In this document: one piece after another, positions 23,583 through 37,000 of the stretch
How the letters are laid out: every line of letters starts with the position of its first letter
Position numbering within the stretch: position 1 is the first letter of the stretch
From: Vigna angularis
Lineage: Eukaryota; Streptophyta; Magnoliopsida; Fabales; Fabaceae
Assembly: GCF_016808095.1 (NCBI RefSeq)
Contig: NC_068970.1
Coordinates: 25,030,501 to 25,094,500 of the forward strand
Direction: 5' to 3'
DNA length: 64,000 bases
Position numbers and translations under genes: made by a program
Notes under the pieces: generated by a model
Told to the model about the DNA's origin: nothing
The model's input: only the letters and a program-made list of their open reading frames with translations
The model's database searches: none

Positions 23583-23750
23583 AGGCAGTAGAGCTGCAAC
23601 TACAGAAAATGTTCTAGGAAGTTGGTTGTTAAAAGCAGAAAGAACTGAAGCAGGCTTATCTCCATTGTTCTTCTAATAATGCACCACACCTTTCGAGAAC
23701 ACAAAGATTTCACCTTTCTTAATGGACTTTGAGATGAGCTTATTGGCTAT
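23583..23750 (-). pseudogene. Germin-like protein (cupin) fragment inside the CACTA element
   Basis: Read on the minus strand from 23750 the frame gives ANKLISKSIKKGEIFVFSKG, then VVHY, a TAG stop, and KNNGDKPASVLSAFNNQLP. This matches the second conserved cupin motif of germin-like proteins (typical form GEIFVFPKGLVHFQ...NSQLPG), as known from the family. The metal-ligand His survives; the stop sits where a Gln codon (CAG) is expected. Only about 56 codons are present and the C-terminal end runs into transposon subterminal sequence. It is clearly not functional. It lies directly downstream of the CcmE fragment on the same strand. Confidence 0.8.
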
Positions 23751-24510
23751 GGAGATTTCCCTTCCGCCACCACGAAATTCCTTTCCCTGAACAAATCCGG
23801 CAAGGAACCCTCGTACCGGACCACGATGTCAGTGATCAGATCAGTGATGACGAACTCCACCTCCAGCTTCGACGCCAGGTAAACCATGTTGCCTTTGAGA
23901 ACCAAGCCTCCCAACCGCTTGATCTCCTTCGTGAACAGTTTCACGATCCCTTCCGCCACCACGAAATGTCTTTCCCTGAACAAATCCGGCAAGGAACCCT
24001 CGTATCGGACCACGATGTCAGTGATCAGATCGGTGATGACGAACTCCACCTCCAGCGTCGACGCCGGGTAAACCACGCTGCCTTCGAGAACCAAGCCTCT
24101 CAACCGCTTGATATCCTCCATGAACGGTTTCACGATCCCTTCCGCCACCACGAAATGCCTTTCCCTAAACAAATTCGATAAGGAACCCTCGTACTGGACC
24201 ACGATGTCAGTGATTAGATCGGTGGTGACAAACTCCACCTCCGGCTTTGATGCCGGGTAAACCACACTGCCTTCGAGAACCAAGCCTTCCAACCGGAACC
24301 GCGCCTTGGAGGGATTGGTCACGAACTTTTCAAGCGCGTTTGTGGGAGTGATGTAGAACACCAACTGGTCTTGAAAGTTGTTGAGCACGATCACCACAAA
24401 CCCTGTGAGGCGACGAGGGGTTGGAATGGAGGGCGGAGGAGGGAAGAGGGGAGGAGTGAGGCGGTGCGAAGAAGATGAGATCTGAATCGGAGTGCGAGTG
24501 ACAAAGCCAT
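23747..24510 (-). pseudogene. CcmE (mitochondrial haem chaperone) fragment, core triplicated, inside the CACTA element
   Basis: A possible start ATG at 24510 (MALSLALRFRSHLLRTASLL) looks like a mitochondrial presequence. A frame break near 24400-24420 then leads into GFVVIVLNNFQDQLVFYITP (membrane anchor region of CcmE), followed by ALEKFVTNPSKARFRLE. Next come three in-frame copies of a 63-residue unit beginning GLVLEGSVVYPAS and including VTDLITDIVVRYEGSLPDLFRE-like sequence; the unit anchor CTTCCGCCACC recurs at 23761, 23950 and 24139, exactly 189 bp apart. The third unit ends early in a stop at 23747. CcmE normally has one such OB-fold segment and a downstream haem-binding histidine in an HDEKY motif; that part is absent, so the product cannot be a working chaperone. 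The N-terminal matrix segment between presequence and anchor also appears deleted. Confidence 0.85.
23761..24300. repeat. In-frame tandem triplication, 189-bp unit
   Basis: Three copies at 189-bp spacing (63 codons), the third slightly truncated at its outer edge. Copies differ by scattered substitutions, most of which keep the frame open. Confidence 0.9.
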
Positions 24511-24992
24511 TTGCCTTGGTAAAGTGAAAGGGAGTAATGAATGGTTGTTGGGTTTAGGATTCTGAATCAGACTAAGTCGCCACCATGGCTGAAGCTGAAA
24601 TCTTTGAGATGAATTAGAATAAGCTGCCGCCATCGCATGGTGAAGAGAAAAAAAATGGAGATACCCAAGGCTCCCGAGAAAGGATACCTAAGGCCAAGGA
24701 GACCTAAGTTTACAGAACCTTTCTACCTCGGTTGGTTAGAGAACCGAGACAGTAGAGTAATTTCAAAAAGTTATAAGTTGAATAACCAGTTTTAGGTGGA
24801 AAGTGTCAGAACATTACGCCTCGATTTGGCTTTTAACCGAGGTAATTTGGCTTTTATGCTTCGGTTCCCTTACAACTGAGGCATATAAGTTCGTTCAAAT
24901 TGCAAAAATGCCACCACGTTTACATATGCTTCGGTTTTCCAAAAACTGAGACGTATGACCTGCGTTCTTAACCCCATTTTGCACTAGTATAT

Positions 24993-26785
24993 ATATAATT
25001 GTAAAAATGTTTATAAAGAGAAAAAAAAATAAAAATTAATTTTTAAAATGTAAAAAAATAGTAATTTAGTAAATTGACATAATTATTTTTAAAAAATATT
25101 TTTTTAATATAATTTAATGCCAAGTGGTTTGATTTTTTTTATTATTAAGGTGAAATTTAATATTATGATAAAACACATAGTTAACCGAAGTTACAATATT
25201 ACATGACAAAAAAAGTGCAAACATAATAAGATACAGATAAATTTCTCATAGTTTATGATGAAGTTGCTTCGGTTAGGTATGTAAACAATCTATTCAAACG
25301 ATATTGACATCCCTATTAGACGTCTTGTATGGGATGAATGAAAAGACAGAAACTCGAAGCACCATCTGAATATGTTATCATCTTGAATGTTCATAGTCCT
25401 TAATAAGTTATCAATTTTTTCTGAAGTATGATTAGATGAATGAGTCATGGTTGTTAACAACACATTTTGATGCTCCATGGCTTGTAGTTGTCGTTGAACA
25501 ATTACACATAGTCTTCTTTTGTTTTAGTATTTTTCTTTTCCAATTTATCAATTATTCGAGAATCCATTTGATTTGTAATTCATTAAGGTGACACTCACAA
25601 TAAATAATAGTATGATAACGGTTGTGAAAACAAGTAGAATTGAAATATAGATAATGTAAGAAATCAAAGAATAAGTTAATGTAATATAATAAGTCATGTA
25701 ATAAGTCATGTAATAAGTCATCGAATAGTAAAAAACTTAATGTAATAAGTCATCTAAATTGTGCAGAATTAAGTTAACATCATGGTTGAGGTTAGCGAAT
25801 TTTTGGTTCATGTCAAGGAATAAATTGGCCAACATGTTTTACTTATGTAATTATAGTCTATCTATGTAGTTATTTCATATATTTGCACTAGTGAATAAAG
25901 ATAATGACATTATATATAAGAAAGAAAATAAGTTGGGAATATTTTGTGAAGGAAAAATGACACTCTTATTTATAGAAGATTGAGATATGAGTAACATATT
26001 TATGAAAACTAAAGTAACTTTACATAAATATGAGGACATAATGTAATTAATCTTATTATTATGTAGCAAAAAGAAAAAAGAAAATATAAGAGTAAGAAAA
26101 AGAGTGGGGTGGAATTAGTAAGATTTTAAAATGAAACATACTTAAAAAGTTACAATAAGACCTAATATTAAGTCTTGAGTTTTTGTGCACAAACTCTATA
26201 AATCTTGTTATCTACTTTGAAGATATAAGTGTATGTTGAAATATGAGTGAGCTAGATAACACTAGATTTTTTCCTAATGGAATATAACAAAAATTATAAT
26301 AATCCTCGCATATTATAGAAGGTGGAAAAAGAAGAATAAAAAAACTGAGTCTTATATAAGAGGTATTATGTCAAAGCTAGTATGATAAATTATACGAAAC
26401 AATCAATTATGGATTAAGAACATTTAACATCATGTGGTTGGTGTAGTAAACTATACATACTTCAAAACACTTAACATGTCCTTAATAAATTATAATATAA
26501 ACGCACAATTTTATTGTGTTCAATGTGTTAGCTTTCTAAGTCATGTGTCTAATATTTATAAATCCTATAAAGAAGGAATACTTGTCACTAATATTAATGA
26601 GTGTTATAAAAAAGGAATACATTGTCACTGGCAGAGGCCATGGGTGATATGAGGTGCATAGTGACGAGCTGCAATTGGTGTGGACATAGCTCATTAGAGG
26701 AAGGACAAAGGGAGGAGAGAACATAAGGAGTGCATGGAGGAGGAAAGCAAAGTTGTAGAGGAAAGAAATATGCTGAGGAAAATTA
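24993..26785. other. Intergenic, no gene recognised
   Basis: AT-rich. A short tandem run (GTAATAAGTCAT, about three copies) lies near 25683-25720. Open frames of 60-85 codons here match nothing known to me. Confidence 0.4.
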
Positions 26786-26789
26786 AACA

Positions 26790-26960
26790 CTACTTTCTAT
26801 ATTAGCTCTAGTTCCAATCAGTATAAAAAGTTTTTATAATTTATTTCAAAATTGCTATAACATCACTTTTTATAATGATTCTAGGTCAATCAATATAAAA
26901 AGTTTGTATTTGATTATAAAATTGTCACTGTGATACTTTTTATATCGATTATATGTATAT
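26790..26960. repeat. Clustered TATAAAAAGTTT motifs, possible transposon end
   Basis: CAATCAGTATAAAAAGTTTTT and CAATCAATATAAAAAGTTTGT, with the reverse-type ACTTTTTATAATGATT and ACTTTTTATATCGATT, alternate over about 170 bp, starting just after CACTACTTTCTATAT at 26790. This could be a CACTA-type end, but no partner end was found. Confidence 0.3.
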
Positions 26961-29900
26961 AGAAAACCTCATTTTATTTATAATTTTATCGTGCATTACT
27001 TATTATGACAAATAAATTATAATTATTATAAAAAAGTGACTTTTGTACCAATGTATAATTTACTTTATGATTTTAGTAATTATGTTTTATTGTAACAATA
27101 TATAAATAATACATTGAATTTGTTTACTTTTATTATCGTAGAAATATGGACATAAATATTTCATATCAACGTGAATAAAAATAAATAAGCACCCAAGATA
27201 AATATATCACTATTTTATTTTGAGGAGCACAAGAAAGCGGCCTAGACAGAATTTCACTAGAAATGTATGATACATAACTTGCTTACAAATAATAAATTTA
27301 TATATTTAGATTATTTTTTATATAGAATATCATTGAAAAGGGCACCAAATAAAAGAAGGCTTGCAGTATGGTATAATATGCTGATAAAATATATAAATGC
27401 TTCAGATAATATAAATAAAATTACAAAAAATAATTAAAAAAACATGAGTATGTACACACCAAAACAATTACTATAAATTAACATTTGTAATTATATCATC
27501 AATGACTTTAAAATGGTGTATTTTATGAAGCAGGGAAAGTGATAGTGTGCAAACATGATGATATATATGAGTACAATCATTAAACAGATATTGGTACACA
27601 ATAATTTTCTATGATAACCATATTTGTATACATTTCTTTCTAAAGTTGATCATATCGATCTCTTTTTTTGTAAAAGTCGATTGACAGTATAATCAAATTG
27701 ACTTAAAAACAATAAGAATGACTTATATTATTCAAAACTTATCTTTAGCTTTTTCATTCATACAAAAGAATCTTGCCTACCCAATATTTTTGGGTAAAGT
27801 TTACATTAACATACCACCAAGACTTATATTCATTTTTACATAATAAAAGAAAATGGAAAGGGAGAAGGGGACATACAGATTTTTTGGATGTTAGGTTTTC
27901 CAAGGCTACATTATAACTTGATTTTGTATTCATTTTGTGCTACTATCATTTTTGTACTTATCCTCCAAGTCAACATCAATATTTGTTAACAACCACAATA
28001 ACTAAAAAAAAACATTTCATATTTATTCTATTGACAATTAAATATTTTCATCAACTTAGAATAACAGTTTTTGCTACCTTATTCTAAACCTATTGCCATT
28101 AAATGTCCTAAAAAGAATCTTTTTCCTATTGAAATATTATAGTTGGTTGATCTAAGCTCTAATCAATATATTGTTGAACTGATTATTCATGAGCATACCA
28201 ATCAACTTGCATTCAGTGCAAACTGCACTCAGCATTATTTTTAGTTCTGATCCATTCCGCAAGCGTGAGCGTGGGGTACAGAATAAGTACTTGGAAGCCT
28301 TTTGATCTTACAAAACCATATGCAATTGATTGGTTACTTTGTCATTTATATGACATATCATTCCTATATCATAATTTTTTTTTTCTTCTTGAATAATTAA
28401 TATCCAAACTAACCTTTCCTCCTCCTTTTTATTTTTTATTTTTTTTCTCGTTTTGTGAAAAACCCGACTTCATCGAACGTTGCTGCTGTAACTATTTTCG
28501 TAATAACAACATGCGACGCAGCTACTTATGTACTTTTGTATCATAACAAGAAAACAGAAATTTTGGACCTTACAACAACCATAACGACAAAACATAAGAA
28601 CAAAAATAAAAATGAAATATGTTGGAAATACAACTCAGTATAAGTCTCACGTTTAAGAAAGTGAAGCATTATATAAACGTAAAGATTTATTAATTTATTA
28701 TTTTAAAGTTTTAAGTAGAAAATAGTATTAATCTTTTATGTAATTAAATTTAAATATAATTGGTGTTCTATTTTTTTTCAATGAATCTCGTTCCTTGATA
28801 AAAACCCGATAAAAGAAAACATATTTAAAACAAAGCATATTTTTAACCTCTCCATGAAATTTGTTGTTCCTTTGTCCCAAAAGCTGATCCCAACAGAAAC
28901 TTGTTTCAAAATCTTAAATTAAGTATTCATGTGAAGTCTTGAACTGCTTTGAAGAAATTTGTGGAGGCTGAAATGGCAATTGATAAGAGTTTTGTGGAAA
29001 GTTAAGATTAATAATTGTTGGATATATTGTGACGACAAAGTTGTGAAAGCAGCAGTAACGAGTGGAGTGTAGTTTGAGTTGCGTGCTTGAATTGCTTGAA
29101 TGATTTAATGTCTTTGGGGCCAATATGTGGGAGGAGTCCCACCAAAGGAGTTGTTGGGCCAAGCAAATGCATGATAGTTACTCGCCTTCTTATCCACTTC
29201 AGTATACATTTTCTTTCTTTATATCCATTCTAAACTTCTTTCAACTACTTGTTTGTTTGCAAATATATAAATTATTCTCTACTAACCTCAATACCATCCC
29301 AAGAAACAACTTCTGTCCACATCTCCATTTCTTCACCAAAAAAAAAAAATCTCTGTTCCACAACTTTCTATACTTGTCTCCAATATGATTAATGCTACAA
29401 CGTTAACATATATTCATTATGACAAATAATTAAATTCTATCCGAAATAATATCTTATATTCAAGTTATTTGGAGATTCCTGGATGTTAGTTTAATTAAGG
29501 TAGATATGGATGGTGCAGTTTGTAGGATTCTTGACTTTGGAACATCTTGATTTACTTATGGATAATACGGGTAAATATATTTAGAGTTGTTGTTTTTTTT
29601 TTTTTTGCTTTTTCTTAAGGATACGAAACTCTTTATATGTTGAAATTATACAAGTTGTTCTTGTCATTGAACATGTTAATGAGGTTGGTTACTTAAGCGA
29701 AATTCAACAACGTAAAAACAAGGTGGTTCTATCAAGATTTGTATTATTTCCTCAAAAAGAAAGATTTATCTCGTTCTCATTTTCACTTAAGAATGAAATA
29801 ATGTCATCGATACAATTTAAACTTTAACCAGAAAAACCAAAATCAAACCAAATCAAATATTCCAACAATTTTTAACATCGATATAAAACATCAATTTTCT

Positions 29901-30835
29901 ATCTTCTACATGTTATAATATTCTTAAAACAAACCAATCCAAATATGCATTTCATTAGGCACTAATCCTATACTAAATGATTAATCCAATTCTTCAAAGT
30001 TTGATTAACTCTATAATGCACAAACATATGATTTTTCATCCAATTTTAACTCTGAACCAACTACGTATGGAATCCAAAATCTTCCGAAATAAACGGAAAT
30101 GATAACTTCCCTTACCTAAATTCTTGTGTTTTGTAACCAATTGCCCCAAAAACTTAGAAAAGATAAACAAGTCCTACCTTATTCCATATTCACAAACCAA
30201 ACAAACATGGTCTAGCAAAGATTCATTCATTCGACTTTGATCTTCCTTAAGGTAACAGAACCTTTGTGTGCAACCAAATCAAGAAAAATAAATTTGAGAT
30301 GTAAGAAAAATGAAAACCCTACTTTTATTGAAATTCCAATTATCTGTCAAAATTAATCATCACTTCACCACCTTCTTTCTCACTAACACCCTCCTCTTAT
30401 CAAGAAAAGGACGAGAATCAACTTTAGAAAGTCAAAGAAAATTTAGAAAAATAAAAGATAAAAATAACTAAATAGTTACAAATAATTTATATATTCAAAA
30501 TAAATAAAACTTTAACCTTTATTTCCTTTTTAAAATAAATATCTCTATTAAACTAAAACTGAATCTCATACATAACAAGAAGCAAGACGGTGATAAATTG
30601 ATCATAAATAAAAACATTTAATTATATACTTAAATTAAAGTTATATTTTAAAAATTTTAAAAATATACTTTTATTACATTACTTTATAATTTATTATCGA
30701 AGATAATAGTTCTCATGTTTTTGGAAGAAGAAAAGTACTTTACTTTAGATGTATACAAGTAAATAGACTAAAATATAATTTTGCTAAAATATAAAGAAAA
30801 AAATAGTATAATACACTACTATCTTAAAAAAATTA

Positions 30836-30838
<3 letters not shown>
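26961..30838. other. Intergenic, AT-rich, no gene recognised
   Basis: No spliced gene, RNA gene or complete transposon is recognised. Open frames are short and atypical. Confidence 0.4.

Positions 30839-30892
<54 letters not shown>
30839..30892. repeat. TA microsatellite
   Basis: Uninterrupted (TA)n of about 54 bp. Confidence 0.95.
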
Positions 30893-30894
<2 letters not shown>

Positions 30895-33085
30895 GCTACA
30901 TCAGACATTAACTAACTCAATAATACGTCTAACTACACATGAACCCAGTTGCGGATGGAATTAAACTAAAGAAGGAAGAAGATGCAACCTAACCATAGAA
31001 TAATATAAAGGGGTTTATCATAATGAATTATGAAACACTCAACGAAGCGTCCGCATCATGTTGATGCTCACAATAAGCATCTGGGATATAGAATATTGAT
31101 TTTGGCTCTTGTTAATTGCTTTTAATTAATCAGTGGAGAAGTTCAAAGAAATTTTTCAATGATACAGAACTGTGTATATATAATGTCAGAAACGTGTCAT
31201 GGAAAATGACTACACCGAGGATTTTCAAATATGCACGCAGTTTTGATAGTAATATATGTATATAGTAAAGTGAGTGTTGTTGGCAACCTGAAACAAGATG
31301 AACCAATCATAGCTAGAAAACACAAAGTAGGGTCCCACACAAGGATGATGAAGAAGTGTGTGTATATATAATATAAGATAATGGTGTGGCCATGAAAGAG
31401 GCTTTCTTTTGTTTTGTTTTGTTTTGCATTAGCCACCATCATGATCATCTTCATATTTTAAGAGTTAGTAAATGAATGACATCATGGCTTAAGCAATTTG
31501 ATTAAGTAGTAGAACCCACCTTAAAAAATGATGTCTTTATCTTTTAAGCAAGGGTGCCTATTTGGGTAGAGAAATGCAATTCCATGTCATATCTCAAAGT
31601 ATTTTTCTTTCTAATGGAAAAAGAAGACAAAAGGTTATGGGGGTGTAAATAAATTGTATAAAGATGGGGAACACTTTTAAGAGAGAGAGAGAAAAAAAAG
31701 GTTAGATTATGATCCTAATAGTAGTAGGGAAGTGTAGAAGGTGGATTGTGAGATATACAAATATCCATCAACCCACTACTTTGGTAGTCTAATAATGTGC
31801 TCTTTTACAAGGCTGCCAACACATACTTGGTAGAAAAAGGAAAAATAATTGGAGTGGAGATTATTCTTGGCATATGCCACATAATGTGAAATGCTTTCAT
31901 TTTTCATTATTTGCAGCTTCTTTTTTTGGGCACATCCACAATGATCAGGGAATATTTCTTCCATGATTTAACTTTTAATTCGTTTTCTAACCACACTTCC
32001 TCTTATATTCACCATTCTTCATATTTTACTATTTCTTCCAATGTCAAGTTTGTTAAAGTAACATCATTGGACTTAGTGACTCCATTCAAAGTATTCTTAT
32101 TTTTTGAGTCTCCTGGCTTTATAATAATTTTACTTTTAAAAAACGTTTTAAGTGATGTGAAACTTTTAAAAATATTAAGACACAAAGAATTCCTTACTTC
32201 ATTTACAGTATAATTTATGGATGCGGTTTCTCTTTCACAAATAAATATTAGGAAAAAGAATTACTCAGTTTCATTATAAATTTTTTTTATTACATTAGAA
32301 AATATATGGATAGAATATATGTCTAAAATTTATCATTAATGTCAAATTTGTAAAAATTAAAAAAAAAACATTTTAGAAGCTACGATGATTTTAAAATAAT
32401 GAGATCCAATTATTTTAATATTAAATTATTTTAATATAAATTAGTTTCATAAATATGTTATCATTCCATAAACTATTTTTCTAAAGTTCTCTTACTTCTG
32501 TCTTAGGATTCTTTCACTATACTCGTTTGATTGAATAATTGAGATTGTAAGATTAATCATTGCATTAAGCTCTTATATTTAGACCGATCAATTTATTTGT
32601 TTGAGTAAGTTGAGTTTCAATCATTTTCCTTGATCTTTTCTACTATCTGTTGCATATGAGCCTCGTTATATTTGCATGTCTATTGGGGGTCATTAGTTTG
32701 AGTCTTTATTGATAAGTGGTCATTATGGTGTGTCCTAATCATGTTTTTGTTGTTCAATGAGCATATAGGATTTTTTGTGCATTTAGAGTTATTTGGTCAT
32801 CTTTCAAGTAAGGAAAACTAATTGCTTTGTTTTAAAATTATAAATGTGATGAATATGTTGAATTGTATGTTTGGTTGATATGAGTATGCTGAATTGCTAA
32901 TTTGGTGTTTAAGCTACTGAAATCTGAATGTGTTATCATGTTGTGTGTTTGTTTTATCTGAATTGGTGATGAATTGAAGAACTTAGGATATAATCATCTC
33001 AACAAGTTAGTATGCATTCCTACATTGAAAATTGTTTTTGGACCAAGCATTAAGTAGGGAATACCAATTTGAACGTCTGAATAAG
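30893..33085. other. Intergenic, no gene recognised
   Basis: AT-rich, with short open frames only. A mixed-composition stretch at about 31000-31960 shows no protein similarity I recognise and no tRNA or known microRNA mature sequence. Confidence 0.35.
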
Positions 33086-33510
33086 TTTTTTTTTTCCTCA
33101 AATCATAGAATTGAACATGTTGTTTTTTGGTATGACATTGATCGGTGACAAATTGGCACTGAGTGCCAGTTCCTTGTATGAGTCTGAAAGCATTTTAGCT
33201 CTAGACTACTGAGTGTAGGTTTGTATCGTTGAGCACGCATATTTGCGAATGCTGTAGCGTTGAGCAGTGACATGGCACCACTGAGTGTCATTTTTCACTA
33301 TAGGTGTGGAACCATTTTAATTTCAAGTCACTAAGCGAAAAAATGGTGTTGTTGTTCGAGCCATTTTGCAAGAAGAATGACGCTCAGCGCTAGAGCTATG
33401 CTGACTGCAACCTTTTATGTAAGGTCTAGCTCAAGGCAACAAAATTGTCGTTGAGCGCTACCTTTGTGCGAGAGGATTTGCACTGAGTACCACCCTAAGA
33501 GTCAGTTTAT
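33086..33510. other. GC-richer block with repeated CACTGAGTG / GTTGAGC motifs, possible LTR remnant
   Basis: Motifs such as CACTGAGTGCCA, GTTGAGCACGC, GTTGAGCAGTG, CACTGAGTGTCA, GCTCAGCGCTAG and GTTGAGCGCTAC recur over about 400 bp. Similar 'GAGCG' motif strings are common in LTRs of legume gypsy elements; this is a weak family-level impression, and LTR borders were not found. Confidence 0.3.
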
Positions 33511-33740
33511 ATGATTATTTTGGTTTATTCATTTGGTTGTTTGGTATTGATTTGTATTATTGATTTTGTTGGTAAATATAATGATTGCATTAATGTATAG
33601 AGAACCTTTGATGTGTTTATGTGTGGGATGGTTGTTGAGAGAATTCCTAAGAAAAATTCTATGTTTTAGTGATGTTTAATATATGCTTGACATATTAAAG
33701 TTCAAAAAGAAAGTATTTTGATATACTACTAGCCTTCCAC

Positions 33741-33744
<4 letters not shown>

Positions 33745-33809
<65 letters not shown>
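33745..33809. repeat. TA microsatellite
   Basis: (TA)n of about 65 bp. Confidence 0.95.
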
Positions 33810-33811
<2 letters not shown>

Positions 33812-33967
33812 TTTATTAAATTAAACTTGTGTTACGTTTATCATTTATATGATACACTGAAAACTTTTGCATCTATATTATTGACGTGTGAAATCGTGTT
33901 TTTAAGCTTTTTCTTTTGTTATCCCATGAAACATATCATAAATAGATAGTAAAATTGAGTTTTTTAA

Positions 33968-33969
<2 letters not shown>

Positions 33970-34031
<62 letters not shown>
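33970..34031. repeat. TA microsatellite
   Basis: (TA)n of about 62 bp, only 160 bp from the previous one. Confidence 0.95.
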
Positions 34032-34032
<1 letters not shown>

Positions 34033-37000
34033 CCTGTGGGTGGAAAAAATGTCTTTATTAACTCTTTTCCAAGCATATTATTGTTATGACTTTGGACTAT
34101 GAACAAACCCTAAGTTCAAAAAAGAATCACTACAGCAGGAAAAGTGTGAACTGATATGTGACGGTTTTTAGTTAGGAATTGTGGTAGTAACATGTTTTTT
34201 TTTTTACTCTTGCAACTGAAACACGCTGTATTTGGTTATCTCTCACTCTCAAACTTTATTTCACATGTTGTGACATAGATTTCTAACAGTGACAAACAGA
34301 CCAAGGGACAGTGAATATGGTTAGTTTATATGTAAGATTTTAATACAAATTTAAGAATGGCAATATTGCATGAACATGGAGAGGAAATAACTCCTTTTTC
34401 ATCAGTCAACTACTTAATTAATACCAATCATAATCAAAGTTTTTATTAATAAGTTATTAAAAACAACCAACTAACGACTTTATTCAATTATTATTTTATA
34501 TTTATATAATTATAATTTTTTTATATTTAATATTAGAGAAACGAAAATGCGTATCATTTTGATATTTAACTATTGTCATGTTTTCTTTACTATGATTTTT
34601 ATTTTTTTATACGAAAAATTATTTAATTGATATTTGATACCTTAAAAATAAAGAGTATTGATATATATAACTATTTTTCGACAAGAATGAAGGTGAAACT
34701 AAAACTCATACACATTAGATATAAGGATGGACAAAAAATAAATTCTTACTTTAAATATGAGAATGAAATAGTGTCTATAATGCGGTCCAGCAGCAGTAAC
34801 AAGATGCAAAGAATGTGTTATTAAATGTACTTTTATTAAGCTAGTATTCATTCATGGCTTAACTCCGAGTCTTTTGAACAAAAACACTAACATTGAAACT
34901 TCCTTTGCAATCTTCACAAGACCATATGTGATCTTTCCCAAGGCACATGTGATGTTTTTGATATTAGTAAAATTCGTTAGAGATCTCACATTAATTAAAC
35001 ATAAGACCAATTTATTATATATAAAGTGATACAAAATTTATTTTATAAATGAAGTTAAATTAAACTTAACATATAATTCTTAATATGATTTTAGAGCAAT
35101 ATGACATCTAATTTTTAATACAAGAAAATTATGAATTTATTATGAATTTTTTAATCTCTTATAAAATCAATTTGTGAGGATTAGAGATAAAACAAGAAAG
35201 GGTTTAGTTTGCTAAATCAAAGTAGCAAATTAGTAAGGAACTTTTTTCTCTCGTTGTTGTGTTACAAATTCTTCACTATAATTATTTACCTAGATGTTGT
35301 TAATAGGAAATGAATTACATTATTTTTCCCAAACACTTCAGTTGATGTTTTTTCTCACGTGTCTATTCTCAATAACATGAAGTCACCATTTTACTTTTTC
35401 TGAAACTGAACTCAGGGTGAGATTCTTTCCCAGTATAAGAATGCTTGTGAGATATGGAAAGTACAAAACCATCCCCCATTTCAATATCACCAATGACCAC
35501 TCTCTAACTACATGATGACATAGTGGCAACTAAAATAACTATATTTCATTAGATCATTGAAACTTTTCTAATACCATATTGCATGAAGATAAGAGATCTA
35601 GATGCAAAATAAGGAGTAAATATCATACTTTTATCACCAAATTAAAGTTTAAAATAGGATTAAAGTCCTTTTATAAATTTAAATTTTTAAAGTGAAATTC
35701 GTAATATTCTATCAAGATTTAAATAATTAATTGGATGGTACTCATAAACATAAGATAATATTATTTTCAAAATATCATTTTAATTTTATTTATTTATAAT
35801 TTTGAAAAGATAATATTAATTCAGTAATAGAGAAAAAAATTATTTTTATAAAATTTACAATTGCGTCAATGTAAAAAAAAGAAAAAAATATTAGGTAACA
35901 GGAAAAAAAATAGAAAATGAAACTAACTAATAATAGAAAGAAACTCTTGCGTAAATTTAAGAAAAAAAAAAGTAACTACTCACATGTTAAGTAAAATAAT
36001 TTTTGTCTTAAGACATAACTTTAATAAAATATATATTTAATTATTTTATTTTTATATAATAAATAAAATCTAGTACATATCTATACAAGGCCACGATCAC
36101 GCCTGTGTTTTTAATAAAATAAAATAAAAATAAAAATGATAACGTGGCGTGACACTGTTATATTCATTATGAATATGGTAAAGGAAAAACAAAAGTAGCT
36201 TTCGTGGAAAACCACTTGCAAGATTTTGTTTCATGTAGGAACACCACTTGGTTGGTGGATGGATTGAGGTAAAAAATAGTAAAATCTGATTCCCCAAAAT
36301 GAAAAAGCAGGTCAAAATAAAAAAGTAAGACACCCGAAGCGCGGTGAATGAATGGATTTTGCGTTAAGAGGTAAACATGGAAAGAAAGTGGAAAAAGCCA
36401 AACGCTAGTACGGAGAAGTCATTTTTTAAAGTCATTTCTCCTCATTGAACATGTGAGGTTGGCAAGGCGACTGTGAAAAAAAATCCTCTTTATGATTTTT
36501 CATTTGCTTAATTAAATAAAAGATTCATGCTTATCCTAAATAATTTATCATCTCCACTCTTCTATTTAGTTCTTAATTAATTTTTTTTTAAATTCATTTT
36601 TTTATTGTATAACTTGTTTTCTTTTAACTGTGTGAGGTATTTAATATTCACAAACTTTATTAAGATTCTCATGGTACTTTTTTTCTTATTATAATCTTAA
36701 TTATATATTACTATTTTTTTTGTGTGATTTTATCAATAATGGTGTCTTATATTTTAGGAAACAAAAATCTCAATTGAATCAAATGGTATATAGAATACCT
36801 ATTTAATTATTTTACTCTTTTTATTATTATAGAATACCTATTTAATTATTTTACTCTTTTTATTATTTTTATTCATTATTTATTTGTTTAAAGAATGTTC
36901 CAATCTTAATTTTAAGATTTTAATAGTATAAATAATTAAATTACTGGATAGTATACAAGTTTATCTTCTCTATTATTGTTAGCACTTAGTTTGATTTTGT

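Larger units (their letters stand above)
23358..24989. mobile_element. Non-autonomous CACTA transposon carrying CcmE and germin-like gene fragments
   Basis: Left terminus CACTAGTGCA at 23358, right terminus TGCACTAGTA ending 24989 (last base G to A), flanked by the 3-bp duplication TAT (23355-23357 and 24990-24992), which fits CACTA insertion. Both subterminal zones are crowded with CCTCGGTT / AACCGAGG motifs (left about 23415-23570, right about 24720-24955). The interior is host-derived: two gene fragments on the minus strand, described separately. No transposase is encoded, so mobilisation would need a relative elsewhere. Total 1632 bp. Confidence 0.9.
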
